A stretch of DNA of 64,000 bases from CBDCFT01 sp965216365 (GCA_965216365.1 CBDCFT010000003.1:1-64000); one strand, 5' to 3'. Positions 34,731 through 43,686 are shown, counted from the stretch's first letter. The notes: generated by a model not told the origin, from the sequence alone. Program-made: numbers and translations.

Positions 34731-36146
34731 TTAATTTGATGAGTCAGATAAAAAATTTTCCGCCGCGCTTGTTGCATTGCCGGTGTAACTCGCGGGTGTT
34801 AATGCAAGCAGACGTTGCCGGGCATCGTCGGGGATTTTCAGATCTTCAATGAATGTTTTCAAACTCGCCTGGGTAATGCCTTGTTGACCACGGGTCAGCG
34901 CTTTGAGTTTTTCGTAAGGTTCGGGTACGTTGTAACGACGCATCACCGTCTGCACCGCCTCAGCCAACACTTCCCACGAAGTATCCAGGTCTTTCTGCAT
35001 ACGATTCGCATCGATGTCAAGTTTTCCCAGACCTTTTATTGCTGAGCGATAGGCAATCAGGCAGTGACCGAGAGCGACGCCGAGATTTCGCATGGTCGTC
35101 GAATCACTGAGGTCACGTTGCCAACGGCTAATGGGTAATTTCTCAGCCAGATGTGCAAGCAACGCATTGGCGATGCCGAGATTGCCTTCGGCATTTTCAA
35201 AATCAATCGGATTCACTTTGTGTGGCATGGTCGAAGAGCCGGTTTCAGTCGCCACCATGTGTTGTTTGAAATAACCGATGGAAATGTAACTCCATAAATC
35301 ACGGCATAAGTCGATCAATACGGTGTTGAGCCGCATCAAGGCATGACACACTTCGGCGATATGATCATGCGGTTCGATCTGTGTGGTCATGGGGTGATAG
35401 GTCAGTCCAAGCGATTCGACGAATTCCCGCGCAAGCGATGGCCAGTCTACGTCGGGGTAAGCAGTAATATGCGCATTGAAATTTCCCACTGCGCCATTGA
35501 TTTTCGCGGTGATTTCAGTTTGATCTAAACGCTTTTTCGCCAGTTCAAGACGGTAAACCACATTGGCAAGTTCCTTGCCGATTGTCGTCGGCGTCGCCGC
35601 CTGACCATGCGTGCGCGCCAGCATCGGCGTATCTACGCCTTGGTTCGCAAGGCCGGTTAGTCCGTCAATTAATTCATCGACTACCGAACTCAATGCTTCG
35701 TCACGTCCGGCTTTCAGCATCAAGGCATAAGACAAATTGTTAATGTCTTCCGACGTGCAGGCGAAGTGGATAAATTCTTCGACCTGCTTTAGTTCGGCAT
35801 GGTCTTGAATCTTTTCTTTTATGAAATACTCGACCGCTTTCACATCGTGGTTGGTGGTGCGTTCGATGGTTTTGACCCGTTCGGCATCCGCGATAGAGAA
35901 GTGCTCAACAATCTGGTCAAGAATGTTCGTCGATTCCTGGGAAAAGGCGGACACTTCGATAATCTCCGGTGTGGCAGCCAGACATTGTAACCACCTTACC
36001 TCGACCAAAACCCGATAACGAATTAAGCCGAACTCACTGAAAATCGGTTGCAACTCGGCAGTTTTGGCGCGATAGCGACCGTCCAGCGGCGATAATGCGG
36101 TGAGTTCGTTAAGTGTGGCTGTGGTTTTATCGGGGTTACGGGTCAT
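34731..36146 (-). CDS. purB: Adenylosuccinate lyase
   Basis: 471 residues of the fumarase/aspartase superfamily. LTALSPLDGRYRAKTAEL opens the protein, TTNHDVKAVEYFIKEK and FACTSEDINNLSYALM follow, and the signature GSSTMPHKVNPIDFENAEGN is near residue 300, with catalytic Ser in GSSTM. It makes AICAR and AMP in purine synthesis. Slightly longer at the N-terminus than the E. coli enzyme, with an added MTRNPDKTTATLNE stretch. First gene of the purB-pseudouridine synthase-pyrD string. Confidence 0.96.
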   Translation of the reverse strand: MTRNPDKTTATLNELTALSPLDGRYRAKTAELQPIFSEFGLIRYRVLVEVRWLQCLAATPEIIEVSAFSQESTNILDQIVEHFSIADAERVKTIERTTNHDVKAVEYFIKEKIQDHAELKQVEEFIHFACTSEDINNLSYALMLKAGRDEALSSVVDELIDGLTGLANQGVDTPMLARTHGQAATPTTIGKELANVVYRLELAKKRLDQTEITAKINGAVGNFNAHITAYPDVDWPSLAREFVESLGLTYHPMTTQIEPHDHIAEVCHALMRLNTVLIDLCRDLWSYISIGYFKQHMVATETGSSTMPHKVNPIDFENAEGNLGIANALLAHLAEKLPISRWQRDLSDSTTMRNLGVALGHCLIAYRSAIKGLGKLDIDANRMQKDLDTSWEVLAEAVQTVMRRYNVPEPYEKLKALTRGQQGITQASLKTFIEDLKIPDDARQRLLALTPASYTGNATSAAENFLSDSSN

Positions 36147-36268
36147 TTATACAGCGGTGAAGTGAATTCATGTTGATTGTGATGCGAATTTTATCATAGG
36201 CTTGTTAACCTATCGTGTGTCCGCCCGTCATCGGGTTTAAATCAAATTACTAATTCCACAATACCTGC

Positions 36269-36961
36269 GTGTCTGCATTCGATTCATTGTCTTTAACGGC
36301 GATTCGTGAATTGTCGACCCGTTCCTTTCGTGTCGGTCAGGGTTCGCGCCCCGATGTATTACTGGTTGAAAAAGACGGCGAGCAAGCCGTGCTGAAAGAT
36401 CACAACGGCTGCGATCCGTTGTTTGGATTTATACTGGGGCCGTTGCTGGTTTGGCGCGAGACAGGGGCGCTGCGGGAATTGCAAGAACTTCTGGGCGTTC
36501 CCACATTGATCAAGCGCGTTGACCGGCGTGCATTGTTAATGGCTTATGTTCCCGCGCTACCGGTCAAGCAACGGCGCGATGAAGTGGACTGGAATATTTA
36601 TTTTCCGCGCTTGTCGGGGTTAGTGGAGAAGATGCACGCACAAGGCGTGGCGCATTGCGACTTACGTAGTCCCAACAATGTCCTGGTAGACGAACACAAC
36701 AACCCGTATCTGGTGGACTTTGTCGCCTGCGTTTTTCGTGGCCGCAACTGGCATCCAATCAGCCGATGGTTGTTTAAACGCTTTCGCCGGGTAGACCGAA
36801 GCGCTATTGCAAAACTGAAAATGCGCTATGCGCCGGAATTGTTAAACGATACCGAGAAAGAATTACTGCAAAGTAATTCCGCTTTAGAGCGCGCAGCAAG
36901 AGGCTTCGGTGTAACAGTGCGCAATATCAGTCGATTATTGTTTACTCGCCGGTCTTCGTGA
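36269..36961 (+). CDS. Kinase-like protein (RIO/Kdo kinase-type fold)
   Basis: 230 residues. VLLVEKDGEQAVLKDHN gives the ATP-binding Lys strand, RALLMAYVPALPV the hinge, QGVAHCDLRSPNNVLVDEHNNPYLVDFVACVF the catalytic HxD...N and the DF metal motif (Asp of VDF replaces DFG). This is the eukaryotic-like kinase fold of RIO1, LPS Kdo/heptose kinases and related. No membrane span. Starts at GTG 36269, alone on the plus strand, divergent from purB. Substrate unknown; a role in LPS core or small-molecule phosphorylation is possible. Confidence 0.72.
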   Translation: MSAFDSLSLTAIRELSTRSFRVGQGSRPDVLLVEKDGEQAVLKDHNGCDPLFGFILGPLLVWRETGALRELQELLGVPTLIKRVDRRALLMAYVPALPVKQRRDEVDWNIYFPRLSGLVEKMHAQGVAHCDLRSPNNVLVDEHNNPYLVDFVACVFRGRNWHPISRWLFKRFRRVDRSAIAKLKMRYAPELLNDTEKELLQSNSALERAARGFGVTVRNISRLLFTRRSS

Positions 36962-37008
36962 CCCTTACTCACGCTAGCCACTCGGCAATGCGCTCCGGTC
37001 ACAAAAAA

Positions 37009-37075
37009 GATCGCTTCGTCGTTTCACTCCTCGCAATGACATGGTTTCTGTCTTTGCGAGCGTAGCGAAGCAATC
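37009..37075. repeat. Hairpin-forming interspersed repeat
   Basis: The left arm (37009-37042) contains GCTTCGTCGTTTCACTCCTC followed by GCAATGACA; the right arm (37049-37075) is its imperfect complement (TGTCTTTGCGAG... GCGAAGCAATC). The left arm recurs at 38104-38137 with one base change. Elements with this GCAATGACA core are widely scattered in bacterial genomes. Confidence 0.7.
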
Positions 37076-37162
37076 TCGGTTCCGTTGGTTCAGAAAATTT
37101 TATCGAAATTTTTAGGATTCACGTATCGCGCCAACGGGAATATTTTTGTGCCGTGATAAGCT

Positions 37163-37197
37163 GCCATCGCGGCGAGGACACCGCTCCCACAAGAATT
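37163..37197. repeat. REP-like element
   Basis: On the minus strand this reads TTCTTGTGGGAGCGGTGTCC then TCGCCGCGATGGCAG, close to the widespread gammaproteobacterial REP pattern with GTGGGAGCGG and CGCCGCGATGG. A degenerate relative lies at 38017-38053. Together with 37009-37075 it occupies most of the 356-base gap after the kinase gene; nothing else is seen there. Confidence 0.6.
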
Positions 37198-37317
37198 TAT
37201 AATTATCCTCAGGTAATGTTTGGATGTCAGTAACTTATAACCAGAGCAGATACAGATACAATTTATTTCTCACTGTACGCTGCGCGGAATGTATTCTTGT
37301 ATCTATTTGAACTCCAG

Positions 37318-37788
37318 TCAGGATCGCTTGGTTATAAGCCAATAAGTGATACCCAGCGAAAGCACGACAGCAGCCGTTCCGTAAATGTATGGGGGCGTCA
37401 ACTGCTCATAATCGAAAATAATGACTTTTCGTGCAATAGCCATCAAGGCGGTAGCGATAACCAATCGTACAGGAATTACGTTGGTGCTCAGATACATGCT
37501 TATGTTAATAAAAATCTCGATCGCAATAAGCACGGCTAGAAAAGCACCGAATGTCGCTAGAATATCGCTGATTTGCAGTAGTAAAAACGGCGGTTCAACA
37601 AGACGTTGATAGAGCACAAACATTACATCTCCCATCCCCCACACGATTACAAGAACCATCAATACAGCAAGTATTTTGACAGCAATTCGAATAATTCTGT
37701 GAAGGATGCGGATAGTGGCATCTTCATGTTCTAAATGAAGGTCATGCCCGGGTTCATGAAAATCTAGAATCTCTTTTTCATCTGTCAT
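37318..37788 (-). CDS. PsiE family phosphate-starvation-inducible membrane protein
   Basis: 156 residues with four predicted helices after a charged, His/Glu-rich N-terminus (MTDEKEILDFHEPGHDLHLE). FGAFLAVLIAIEIFINISMYL and VIPVRLVIATALMAIARKVIIFDYEQ are the PsiE signature. I start at ATG 37788, where GAGA lies at ribosome-site distance; the upstream extension has no match. PsiE is induced by phosphate starvation in E. coli; function unknown. The gene stands alone between blocks of interspersed repeats. Confidence 0.83.
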   Translation of the reverse strand: MTDEKEILDFHEPGHDLHLEHEDATIRILHRIIRIAVKILAVLMVLVIVWGMGDVMFVLYQRLVEPPFLLLQISDILATFGAFLAVLIAIEIFINISMYLSTNVIPVRLVIATALMAIARKVIIFDYEQLTPPYIYGTAAVVLSLGITYWLITKRS

Positions 37789-37970
37789 AAAAGTTCTCGT
37801 TATACTAAGACCCCGCCGGGTGTTGAGTGATGACCAATTTGTTAACTTAGCATGAACATTGTAACTCACCAAATTGTACGTTAACCGTTCAAGCTTGGTC
37901 GCGAACGGTTTTTCTGGATTCCATCAATGTCACTCAGGCTGATCGTTTTGTGCAGATATATCGGAATATT

Positions 37971-38053
37971 TGTAGGCGCGCCTCGCGGCGATACAATCTT
38001 TAACTCTGCGCAAGCGACTGTCGTGGCGAGGGCGCCACTACCACAAGAATAAT
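37971..38053. repeat. Pair of degenerate REP-like units
   Basis: TGTAGGCGCGCCTCGCGGCG at 37971-37990 and, inverted, GGCGAGGGCGCCACTACCAC at 38025-38044 are related to the unit at 37163-37197. Arranged head to tail in opposite directions they resemble a REP doublet. They lie in the 485-base gap upstream of the PsiE gene (37789-38273). Confidence 0.5.
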
Positions 38054-38103
38054 CGAATATCCTGTTGTCAAATTTGATGCTAACAACCGACAACCACCAC
38101 GGA

Positions 38104-38137
38104 GATTGCTTCGTCGTTTCACTCCTCGCAATGACAT
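38104..38137. repeat. Second copy of the GCAATGACA repeat arm
   Basis: 34 bases identical to 37009-37042 at all but one position (T for C near the start). Only one arm is present here. The two copies bracket the PsiE gene in the same orientation. Confidence 0.75.
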
Positions 38138-38207
38138 CGGTTGTAGGATGCTGGTGAGCTTGGAACCGCATCGTTCGCGATGAAGTGTTGTTAATGCTTG
38201 CTTGACA

Positions 38208-38232
38208 GATGCGGTGCGTTCCTCACCGCATC
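38208..38232. repeat. Short perfect hairpin
   Basis: GATGCGGTG at 38208-38216 pairs with CACCGCATC at 38224-38232 around a 7-base loop. There is no T-run directly after it. It lies 41 bases beyond the end of the coiled-coil gene and could act as a 3' stabiliser or be another interspersed repeat. Confidence 0.5.
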
Positions 38233-38273
38233 TACGCGGGCCTCCACAATACAAGCCTAATCGATTGCGAATA

Positions 38274-38480
38274 TTATTTTTTCGCTAATTTCTTTCTGGT
38301 TGATCGGTTTCCTTGGGAAACCATCGCAATCTCCAGCGCTGTTTCCAATCGAATCACGCGTCCGGTTAAATCCTCAATCTTAGCTTGCTGTTCTTTGATA
38401 AGTGCTGCCATACCTTCAACTTTCGCATCCATGCGAATTACACGGGTAATACCGTCCAATACCCTATCGGTAACGCCCAT
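38274..38480 (-). CDS. Small coiled-coil protein
   Basis: 68 residues; DRVLDGITRVIRMDAKVEGM is followed by a heptad-patterned helix (AALIKEQQAKIEDLTGRVIRLETALEIA), predicted to form a coiled coil, and a basic tail. Its ATG overlaps the stop of the ribbon-helix-helix gene by one base (TGATG), so the two are translationally coupled. Function unknown; probably works with the partner. Confidence 0.65.
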   Translation of the reverse strand: MGVTDRVLDGITRVIRMDAKVEGMAALIKEQQAKIEDLTGRVIRLETALEIAMVSQGNRSTRKKLAKK

Positions 38481-38767
38481 CAGGCCGCGCTCTTTTTCGC
38501 CTTGGCTTCCATTGCCAGAATTCGCTTATTTGAAGCCGCAACAAAAGATATCGCATCGTCTATAGCTATTTCGGCATTTTCCGTCGCCTTATTCATTGCT
38601 TCAATTATAAGTAGCAACGCCTGATTGTCGTCCGTGGGTTGATACGATTGTGCCGCACGCCGCATATATTCAGCGGTCGTAATGCCAGCCTTTTTAGCCT
38701 TGGCGGTTATCCGTTTTTTCTCCGCAGGTGTCATCAACACCGGAACACGTTCCGTCGCTACAGCCAT
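38480..38767 (-). CDS. Ribbon-helix-helix protein, MobC-like
   Basis: 95 residues from ATG 38767. VPVLMTPAEKKRITAKAKKAGITTAEYMRRAAQSY is the strand-helix-helix DNA-binding pattern seen in MobC-like accessory proteins and some antitoxins; the remainder is helical with alanines and lysines. No relaxase or toxin gene is adjacent, so mobilisation is unsupported; a chromosomal regulator or remnant is possible. The longer open frame upstream of this ATG has no family match and was dropped. Confidence 0.65.
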   Translation of the reverse strand: MAVATERVPVLMTPAEKKRITAKAKKAGITTAEYMRRAAQSYQPTDDNQALLLIIEAMNKATENAEIAIDDAISFVAASNKRILAMEAKAKKSAA

Positions 38768-38912
38768 CGATATACTTCCCAATAGGTGCATGTGCTGGTC
38801 ATGTGCATATTGTCTCAATTTTTCTTGGTGATTACAACTTCGCCAAAAACGTTTTGCCAGAAACCACCGGTCAACACTTAAGAAATGAGGTGGAACTGGA
38901 CTACATCTGTTT

Positions 38913-40016
38913 TTAAGCCGCACATTGCGAATGATCCATTTCAGTTCGTTCGATAACCCCACCGCCAAGGCAAACATCGTCGTCATATAAAACCATAGAT
39001 TGACCCGGGGTGATGGCGCGTTGCGGATCATTAAAGCTAACAAAAATCTGTTTGTCGTTTAGTGTCTCCACTGTACAAGCCTGATCGGCCTGGCGGTAGC
39101 GACTTTTTGCCCGGCATTTGAATTCGCTCGCTGGTGGTTTTCCAGAGACCCAATGTAAGTCATGCACAAAAACGAATTGACTGAACAATGCGGGATGGTC
39201 GTGACCTTGCACGACGGACAAAACATTGTTGGTTAAATCCTTGCGTGCGACGTACCAAGCTTCGCCTTCGCCACCAATGCCCAGGCCTTGCCGTTGGCCA
39301 ATGGTGTAAAACATCAATCCATCGTGTTGCCCTACGACTTGTTCGTCAAGATCACGAATTTCACCCGGTTCGGGTGGCAGATATTGAGACAAGAACGTTT
39401 TGAATTTACGTTCGCCAATAAAACAAATGCCCGTGCTGTCTTTTTTGTCAAAGTTTTCAAATCCAAGTTCGCGTGCTCGTTGTCGCACTTCCATTTTTTT
39501 CAATTCACCGAGTGGAAACAAGATGCGCGACAAAACATCTTGTTGCAGCGTGTAAAGAAAATAAGACTGGTCTTTGCCGGCGTCCTTGCCTTTGAGTAAA
39601 CGAAATTGGTTGTCCGCTTTGTTTGCGCGTGCATAGTGTCCGGTCGCGACATGTTGCGCGCCCAGTCTTCCGCCATGTTCAAAAAATTCCTTAAATTTAA
39701 TTTCCTTGTTGCACAGAATGTCCGGGTTAGGGGTACGACCGGCGCGGTGTTCCGCCAGCGAATGTTCAAACACGCGTTCCCAGTATTCGTGGGAAAAATT
39801 AACTGTCGATAAGTTGATTCCGAGCGTGTCGCACACTTGTTCGGCGTCGCTTAAGTCTTCCGCTGCCGCGCAGTACTCCGCATCATCGTCTTCCTCCCAG
39901 TTCTTCATGAACAGGCCTTCGACGACGTATCCCTGTTCCAGTAACAAGGCAGCAGCAACGGAGGAATCCACACCGCCAGACATGCCAATCACGACTTTGG
40001 GTTTTTCGGGACTCAC
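38913..40016 (-). CDS. mnmA: tRNA 2-thiouridine(34) synthase MnmA
   Basis: 367 residues. PP-loop VVIGMSGGVDSSVAAALL at the N-terminus; catalytic cysteines are Cys102 in NPDILCNKEIKF and Cys198 in STGICFIGERKF, both present. FMKNWEEDDDAEYCAAAEDLSDA and ATGHYAR are further family motifs, and the C-terminal beta-barrel ends with AITPGQSMVLYDDDVCLGGGVI. It thiolates U34 of tRNAs for Lys, Glu and Gln. Same strand as an exported-protein gene located 14 bases upstream. Confidence 0.95.
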   Translation of the reverse strand: MSPEKPKVVIGMSGGVDSSVAAALLLEQGYVVEGLFMKNWEEDDDAEYCAAAEDLSDAEQVCDTLGINLSTVNFSHEYWERVFEHSLAEHRAGRTPNPDILCNKEIKFKEFFEHGGRLGAQHVATGHYARANKADNQFRLLKGKDAGKDQSYFLYTLQQDVLSRILFPLGELKKMEVRQRARELGFENFDKKDSTGICFIGERKFKTFLSQYLPPEPGEIRDLDEQVVGQHDGLMFYTIGQRQGLGIGGEGEAWYVARKDLTNNVLSVVQGHDHPALFSQFVFVHDLHWVSGKPPASEFKCRAKSRYRQADQACTVETLNDKQIFVSFNDPQRAITPGQSMVLYDDDVCLGGGVIERTEMDHSQCAA

Positions 40017-40030
40017 TAGAGCGCGCTTTT

Positions 40031-40654
40031 TTACTCGGTTTCGGTGTAATTATCGACGTACGAAGTAAACCAGGGGATATCGGTCCAGCTTTCCGCATCC
40101 TGCACGTAAGGCAAATAACCGTTCGGATGAAACCAGGAATCGACCACGTAACGTTTGCCGCTGGTATTGTCTTCAATCTGCCCCGACCAATGCTGGTCAA
40201 TAACAGCTTTGCGATGGGCGCGCTCAGTAACGCGATGCCATTTCAATAATCCATGTTGCTCAAACAGTTTGAGGTAAGTCGTCGTATTGAGCGACTCGTC
40301 GATACAATCGAGTTGCCCTGGAAACTGTGCATCTTCCGACAGGTTCTGACCGATGTCATTGTAAGTCGGTGTGTGGTTGCCAATGACCGCTTCCATCCAG
40401 CCAATGGCATGACGAATCTGCTGACGCTCTGCTTTGGGATCTGCCGCGATGGGTTTAAACCAGTTCGCTACCGATTCCCATTCATCGTGCGGCAACGCGA
40501 CAGTCGCTTGTTTTTTACAACCAAAGTCATAACACACCGGTATCGCATTCAAGTTCACCTCGTTTTGGATCGCATGTGTTGCAAAGGAACTTAAAACCAA
40601 ACTGCCAACAGCGGTTATTTTCAGTAAAGCGCTAACACAGTGATTTTTAATCAT
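40031..40654 (-). CDS. Exported protein of unknown function
   Basis: 207 residues with a signal peptide (cleavage expected after SSFATHA). The mature part has Cys in IPVCYDFGCKKQ and one in QLDCIDES, conserved-looking helices with IRHAIGWMEAVIGNHTPTYNDIGQN, and a C-terminal WHRVTERAHRKAVIDQHWSGQ and RYVVDSWFHPNGYLPYV section. The charged His/Asp/Tyr clusters suggest a small enzyme-like fold; I do not recognise the family. It is 14 bases upstream of mnmA. Confidence 0.7.
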   Translation of the reverse strand: MIKNHCVSALLKITAVGSLVLSSFATHAIQNEVNLNAIPVCYDFGCKKQATVALPHDEWESVANWFKPIAADPKAERQQIRHAIGWMEAVIGNHTPTYNDIGQNLSEDAQFPGQLDCIDESLNTTTYLKLFEQHGLLKWHRVTERAHRKAVIDQHWSGQIEDNTSGKRYVVDSWFHPNGYLPYVQDAESWTDIPWFTSYVDNYTETE

Positions 40655-40716
40655 ACGGGAGTCATAGCGGGTTGGGTTGCACGAATTGTATGGATTCTTG
40701 TAACAATTTCAATCGC

Positions 40717-41679
40717 TTAGTTCGATTTTGCCGTTTTCAAGCTATTCCCTTCATGGGTGTCCATGCGGTCAAAGTAATGCGGCGCCATGATCTCGATAAA
40801 TTTTTTCGCCTGAGGTGATAACACTTTACTCTGACGCAACACGACACCGTAACTGCGAGTCGGAAAGTATTCGTTCAACGGAATCTGCGCCAGTGGTTCG
40901 TTATTACCAAGACAAATATCCGTCACGATGGAAACACCCAGTCCCAGTTCTACATATTTTTTAATCACTTCCCAACCGCCTGCTTCGAGCGCAACCTTAT
41001 AGTTGAGTTTGTGTTGCTGAAATACCAGGTCCACGATACGCCAGGTGCTCAAGTGACGCGGCGGCAGTATCAAGCCATACGGACTGATGTCTTCGAGTTT
41101 CAGATTCTTTTTTCGTGCAAGAGGATGGTCTTTGGCCGTGATTAATACCGGATTGTAGGTGAAAATTGGCTGATAGGTAACGTCGTCCGGCACTTCCAGC
41201 ATAGAGCCGACGGCGAAATCCGCTTCGTCCGCGCGCAGCATGGTCATACCGTCGCGTCCGGTAACGTTGTGCAATTTGATGCGAATGCCGGGGTATTCTT
41301 TGGCAAATTGTTTAATCGGATCGGGCAAAATGTACAAAATGGTGGATTCGCCCGCCGCAATATTCAGCTCGCCGCTTTGCATATCGCCGCATTGCGCGGC
41401 AAAACTGTCGGCCAGCCCGTCCATGCCTTCAACCAGGGGCATGGCCAGTTCCAGCAGGGTTTTTCCCTCCGCCGTGAGGCGGATAACCGGCCCGCGGCGT
41501 TCAAATAGCTTGCTGTCCAGCTCACGTTCAAGTGCTTGAATTTGCAGGGAAACGGACGGCTGGCTGAGGTATAATTGTTCGGCCGCACGCGATACACTGC
41601 CGGATTTCGCGGTGTAACAGAACGCACGTAACTGCTTCAGTCGGTTGCGTTTATAGTAGACAGGGGGCGAGGAAGACAT
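40717..41679 (-). CDS. LysR family transcriptional regulator
   Basis: 320 residues; N-terminal winged helix RLKQLRAFCYTAKSGSVSRAAEQLYLSQPSVSLQIQALERELDSKLFERR and a substrate-binding effector domain resembling CysB/Cbl-type regulators (GELNIAAGESTILYILPDPIKQF). Divergent from aceA with about 134 bases between starts, which suggests that it controls isocitrate lyase. That link is inference. No operator was singled out. Confidence 0.88.
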   Translation of the reverse strand: MSSSPPVYYKRNRLKQLRAFCYTAKSGSVSRAAEQLYLSQPSVSLQIQALERELDSKLFERRGPVIRLTAEGKTLLELAMPLVEGMDGLADSFAAQCGDMQSGELNIAAGESTILYILPDPIKQFAKEYPGIRIKLHNVTGRDGMTMLRADEADFAVGSMLEVPDDVTYQPIFTYNPVLITAKDHPLARKKNLKLEDISPYGLILPPRHLSTWRIVDLVFQQHKLNYKVALEAGGWEVIKKYVELGLGVSIVTDICLGNNEPLAQIPLNEYFPTRSYGVVLRQSKVLSPQAKKFIEIMAPHYFDRMDTHEGNSLKTAKSN

Positions 41680-41813
41680 AAAATAAGTAAATCCAATGGT
41701 AAATATTAAAATAATTGTTTAGGGAAATACAAGGCAATGCTCATAAAATCACGTCATATATAGCGCGCAATCCATGCGGCTATCACGATTTAACAACTTA
41801 CGAGGCAATAGCA

Positions 41814-43109
41814 ATGACCTGGCAACAAACAGCAGACGATCTGCAACGCGAATGGACGGACAATCCGCGTTGGAAAGGCATTAAACGCGACTACAGCGCG
41901 CAGGATGTAACGCGACTGCGTGGTTCGGTAAAAATCGAACATTCGCTGGCGCGCATGGGAGCGGAAAAACTCTGGCGCCGCCTGAACACCGATGATTTTA
42001 TTCCAACCTTGGGTGCATTGACAGGTGGCCAGGCCGTGCAACAGGTTAAAGCGGGTGCGAAAGCCATTTATCTTTCCGGTTGGCAGGTGGCGGCGGATGC
42101 GAATAGCAGCGAAACCATGTACCCCGATCAATCGTTGTATGCGGTAAATTCGGTTCCGGCACTCATTCGGCGCATGAATAATTCGTTTAAACGAGCCGAC
42201 GAAATTCAAACCGCGAAACAAAACGGCTCGACGGATTATTTCGTGCCTATTGTGGCGGACGCGGAGGCTGGATTTGGTGGCGTGTTGAATGCGTTTGAAT
42301 TAACCAAAGGTATGATCGAAGCGGGTGCTGCAGCGGTACACTTTGAAGATCAACTGGCTTCAGTCAAAAAGTGCGGTCACATGGGCGGCAAGGTTTTGGT
42401 GCCGACCCAGGAGGCGGTGCAAAAACTGGTCGCTGCGCGTTTGGCTGCGGATACCATGGGTGTGCCGACGGTTGTCCTGGCGCGTACCGATGCGAATGCG
42501 GCTGCGTTGTTGACCTCCGATATTGATGAGCGTGATCGCGAGTTTGTCACCGGCGAACGCACGGCAGAAGGTTTTTACGTCACCCGTGCCGGACTGGATC
42601 AGGCTATTGCGCGCGGTTTAGCTTACGCAGAATATGCCGATTTGATCTGGTGTGAAACCGCAGTGCCGGATCTGGATGAAGCGAGCCGGTTTGCCGAAGC
42701 TATTCGTAAGCAGTATCCGGAACAATTGCTGGCTTACAATTGCTCGCCGTCGTTTAATTGGAAAAAGAATCTGGACGACGACAGCATTGCCAAATTTCAA
42801 CGTGAACTCGGTGCCATGGGTTATAAATATCAATTCATTACCCTGGCCGGTATTCACAACATGTGGTACCACATGTTCGACCTCACCGAAAATTACCTCA
42901 AGCGCGGCATGTCGGCATATGTCGACATGGTGCAGGAAAAGGAATTTGCCGCAGAATCACGCGGTTACACCTTCGCCAGCCATCAGGCCGAAGTCGGCGC
43001 AGGTTATTTCGACGACGTGACGACGGTCATCCAGGGCGGACAATCTTCAGTCAAGGCGATGGAAGGTTCGACGGAAGAAGAGCAGTTTGATACCGCAAAA
43101 CAAGCCTAG
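41814..43109 (+). CDS. aceA: Isocitrate lyase
   Basis: 431 residues. Motifs GALTGGQAVQQVKAGAKAIYLSGWQVAAD, YVPDQSLY-like PDQSLYAVNSVP, PIVADAEAGFGG, HFEDQLASVKKCGHMGGKVL (catalytic Cys in KKCGH) and CSPSFNWKKNLDDDSI. First enzyme of the glyoxylate shunt, for growth on acetate or fatty acids. ATG 41814 with GAGG nine bases before is chosen over upstream in-frame codons. An intrinsic terminator follows, so it is monocistronic; malate synthase is not nearby. Confidence 0.95.
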   Translation: MTWQQTADDLQREWTDNPRWKGIKRDYSAQDVTRLRGSVKIEHSLARMGAEKLWRRLNTDDFIPTLGALTGGQAVQQVKAGAKAIYLSGWQVAADANSSETMYPDQSLYAVNSVPALIRRMNNSFKRADEIQTAKQNGSTDYFVPIVADAEAGFGGVLNAFELTKGMIEAGAAAVHFEDQLASVKKCGHMGGKVLVPTQEAVQKLVAARLAADTMGVPTVVLARTDANAAALLTSDIDERDREFVTGERTAEGFYVTRAGLDQAIARGLAYAEYADLIWCETAVPDLDEASRFAEAIRKQYPEQLLAYNCSPSFNWKKNLDDDSIAKFQRELGAMGYKYQFITLAGIHNMWYHMFDLTENYLKRGMSAYVDMVQEKEFAAESRGYTFASHQAEVGAGYFDDVTTVIQGGQSSVKAMEGSTEEEQFDTAKQA

Positions 43110-43133
43110 TTTTTAGTAATTTCCTCCTCATTT

Positions 43134-43171
43134 AAGCGGTGTCCGGGTTTTTCCCAGACACCGCTTTTTTT
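43134..43171 (+). terminator. Intrinsic terminator of aceA
   Basis: AAGCGGTGTC (43134-43143) pairs with GACACCGCTT (43157-43166) and is followed by a T-run to 43171. It lies 24 bases after the aceA stop. Confidence 0.92.
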
Positions 43172-43362
43172 ATGCCGCGAAAATCCACGTTTTGCCTTGT
43201 CTCGGTATCACTTGCCTGCTTTGCAATAGGCGGTTCGTCAATTGACTGCACGAACTCGGGTTGTCAAGGTCTTTAGCCCCTTGAGAATCCGGCTGGATAA
43301 CCCATAATATAAGCTGTGTAAAGAGTGAATTTATTGAACGATTTTGAAATGAGGTGTAGTGA

Positions 43363-43686
43363 GTGAGCGACGAGCGGCAGATTAGCCGCCCGGAAGGCGC
43401 GGTTGTCGAGAAAACCAAACCCAAGCTAGAGCGGCCAAAGTTATACAAAGTAGTCTTATTGAACGATGACTACACGACCATGGAATTCGTGGTGATCGTG
43501 TTGATGCGATTTTTTCATAAAACCGCTGAGCAAGCGGAACAAATCATGCTGCACGTGCATCAAAAAGGGAAGGGTGTTTGTGGCGTGTATACTTATGAAA
43601 TCGCGGAGTCCAAGGTCTATCAAGTGATGGACTTTGCGCGTGAGAACCAACATCCGTTGCAATGCACTATGGAGCCTGAAGCATAA
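43363..43686 (+). CDS. clpS: ATP-dependent Clp protease adaptor ClpS
   Basis: 107 residues. PKLYKVVLLNDDYTTMEFVVIVLMRFF is the ClpS core with the Asn/Asp N-degron pocket residues, followed by HVHQKGKGVCGVYTYEIAESK. It delivers N-end-rule substrates to ClpAP. GTG 43363 has GAGG eight bases before. The stop TAA overlaps the clpA ATG (TAATG). Confidence 0.95.
   Translation: MSDERQISRPEGAVVEKTKPKLERPKLYKVVLLNDDYTTMEFVVIVLMRFFHKTAEQAEQIMLHVHQKGKGVCGVYTYEIAESKVYQVMDFARENQHPLQCTMEPEA

Noticed and set aside
37881..38254. Two overlapping open frames in the repeat pocket
   Set aside because: They translate the interspersed repeats and have no independent support.
36962..38273. CRISPR array in the repeat-rich pocket
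   Set aside because: Repeats are of several types, not evenly spaced and without spacers; no cas gene is near.
38480..39043. Longer start for the ribbon-helix-helix gene
   Set aside because: The extra 92 residues overlap the mnmA gene and resemble no protein; the ATG at 38767 begins the domain properly.
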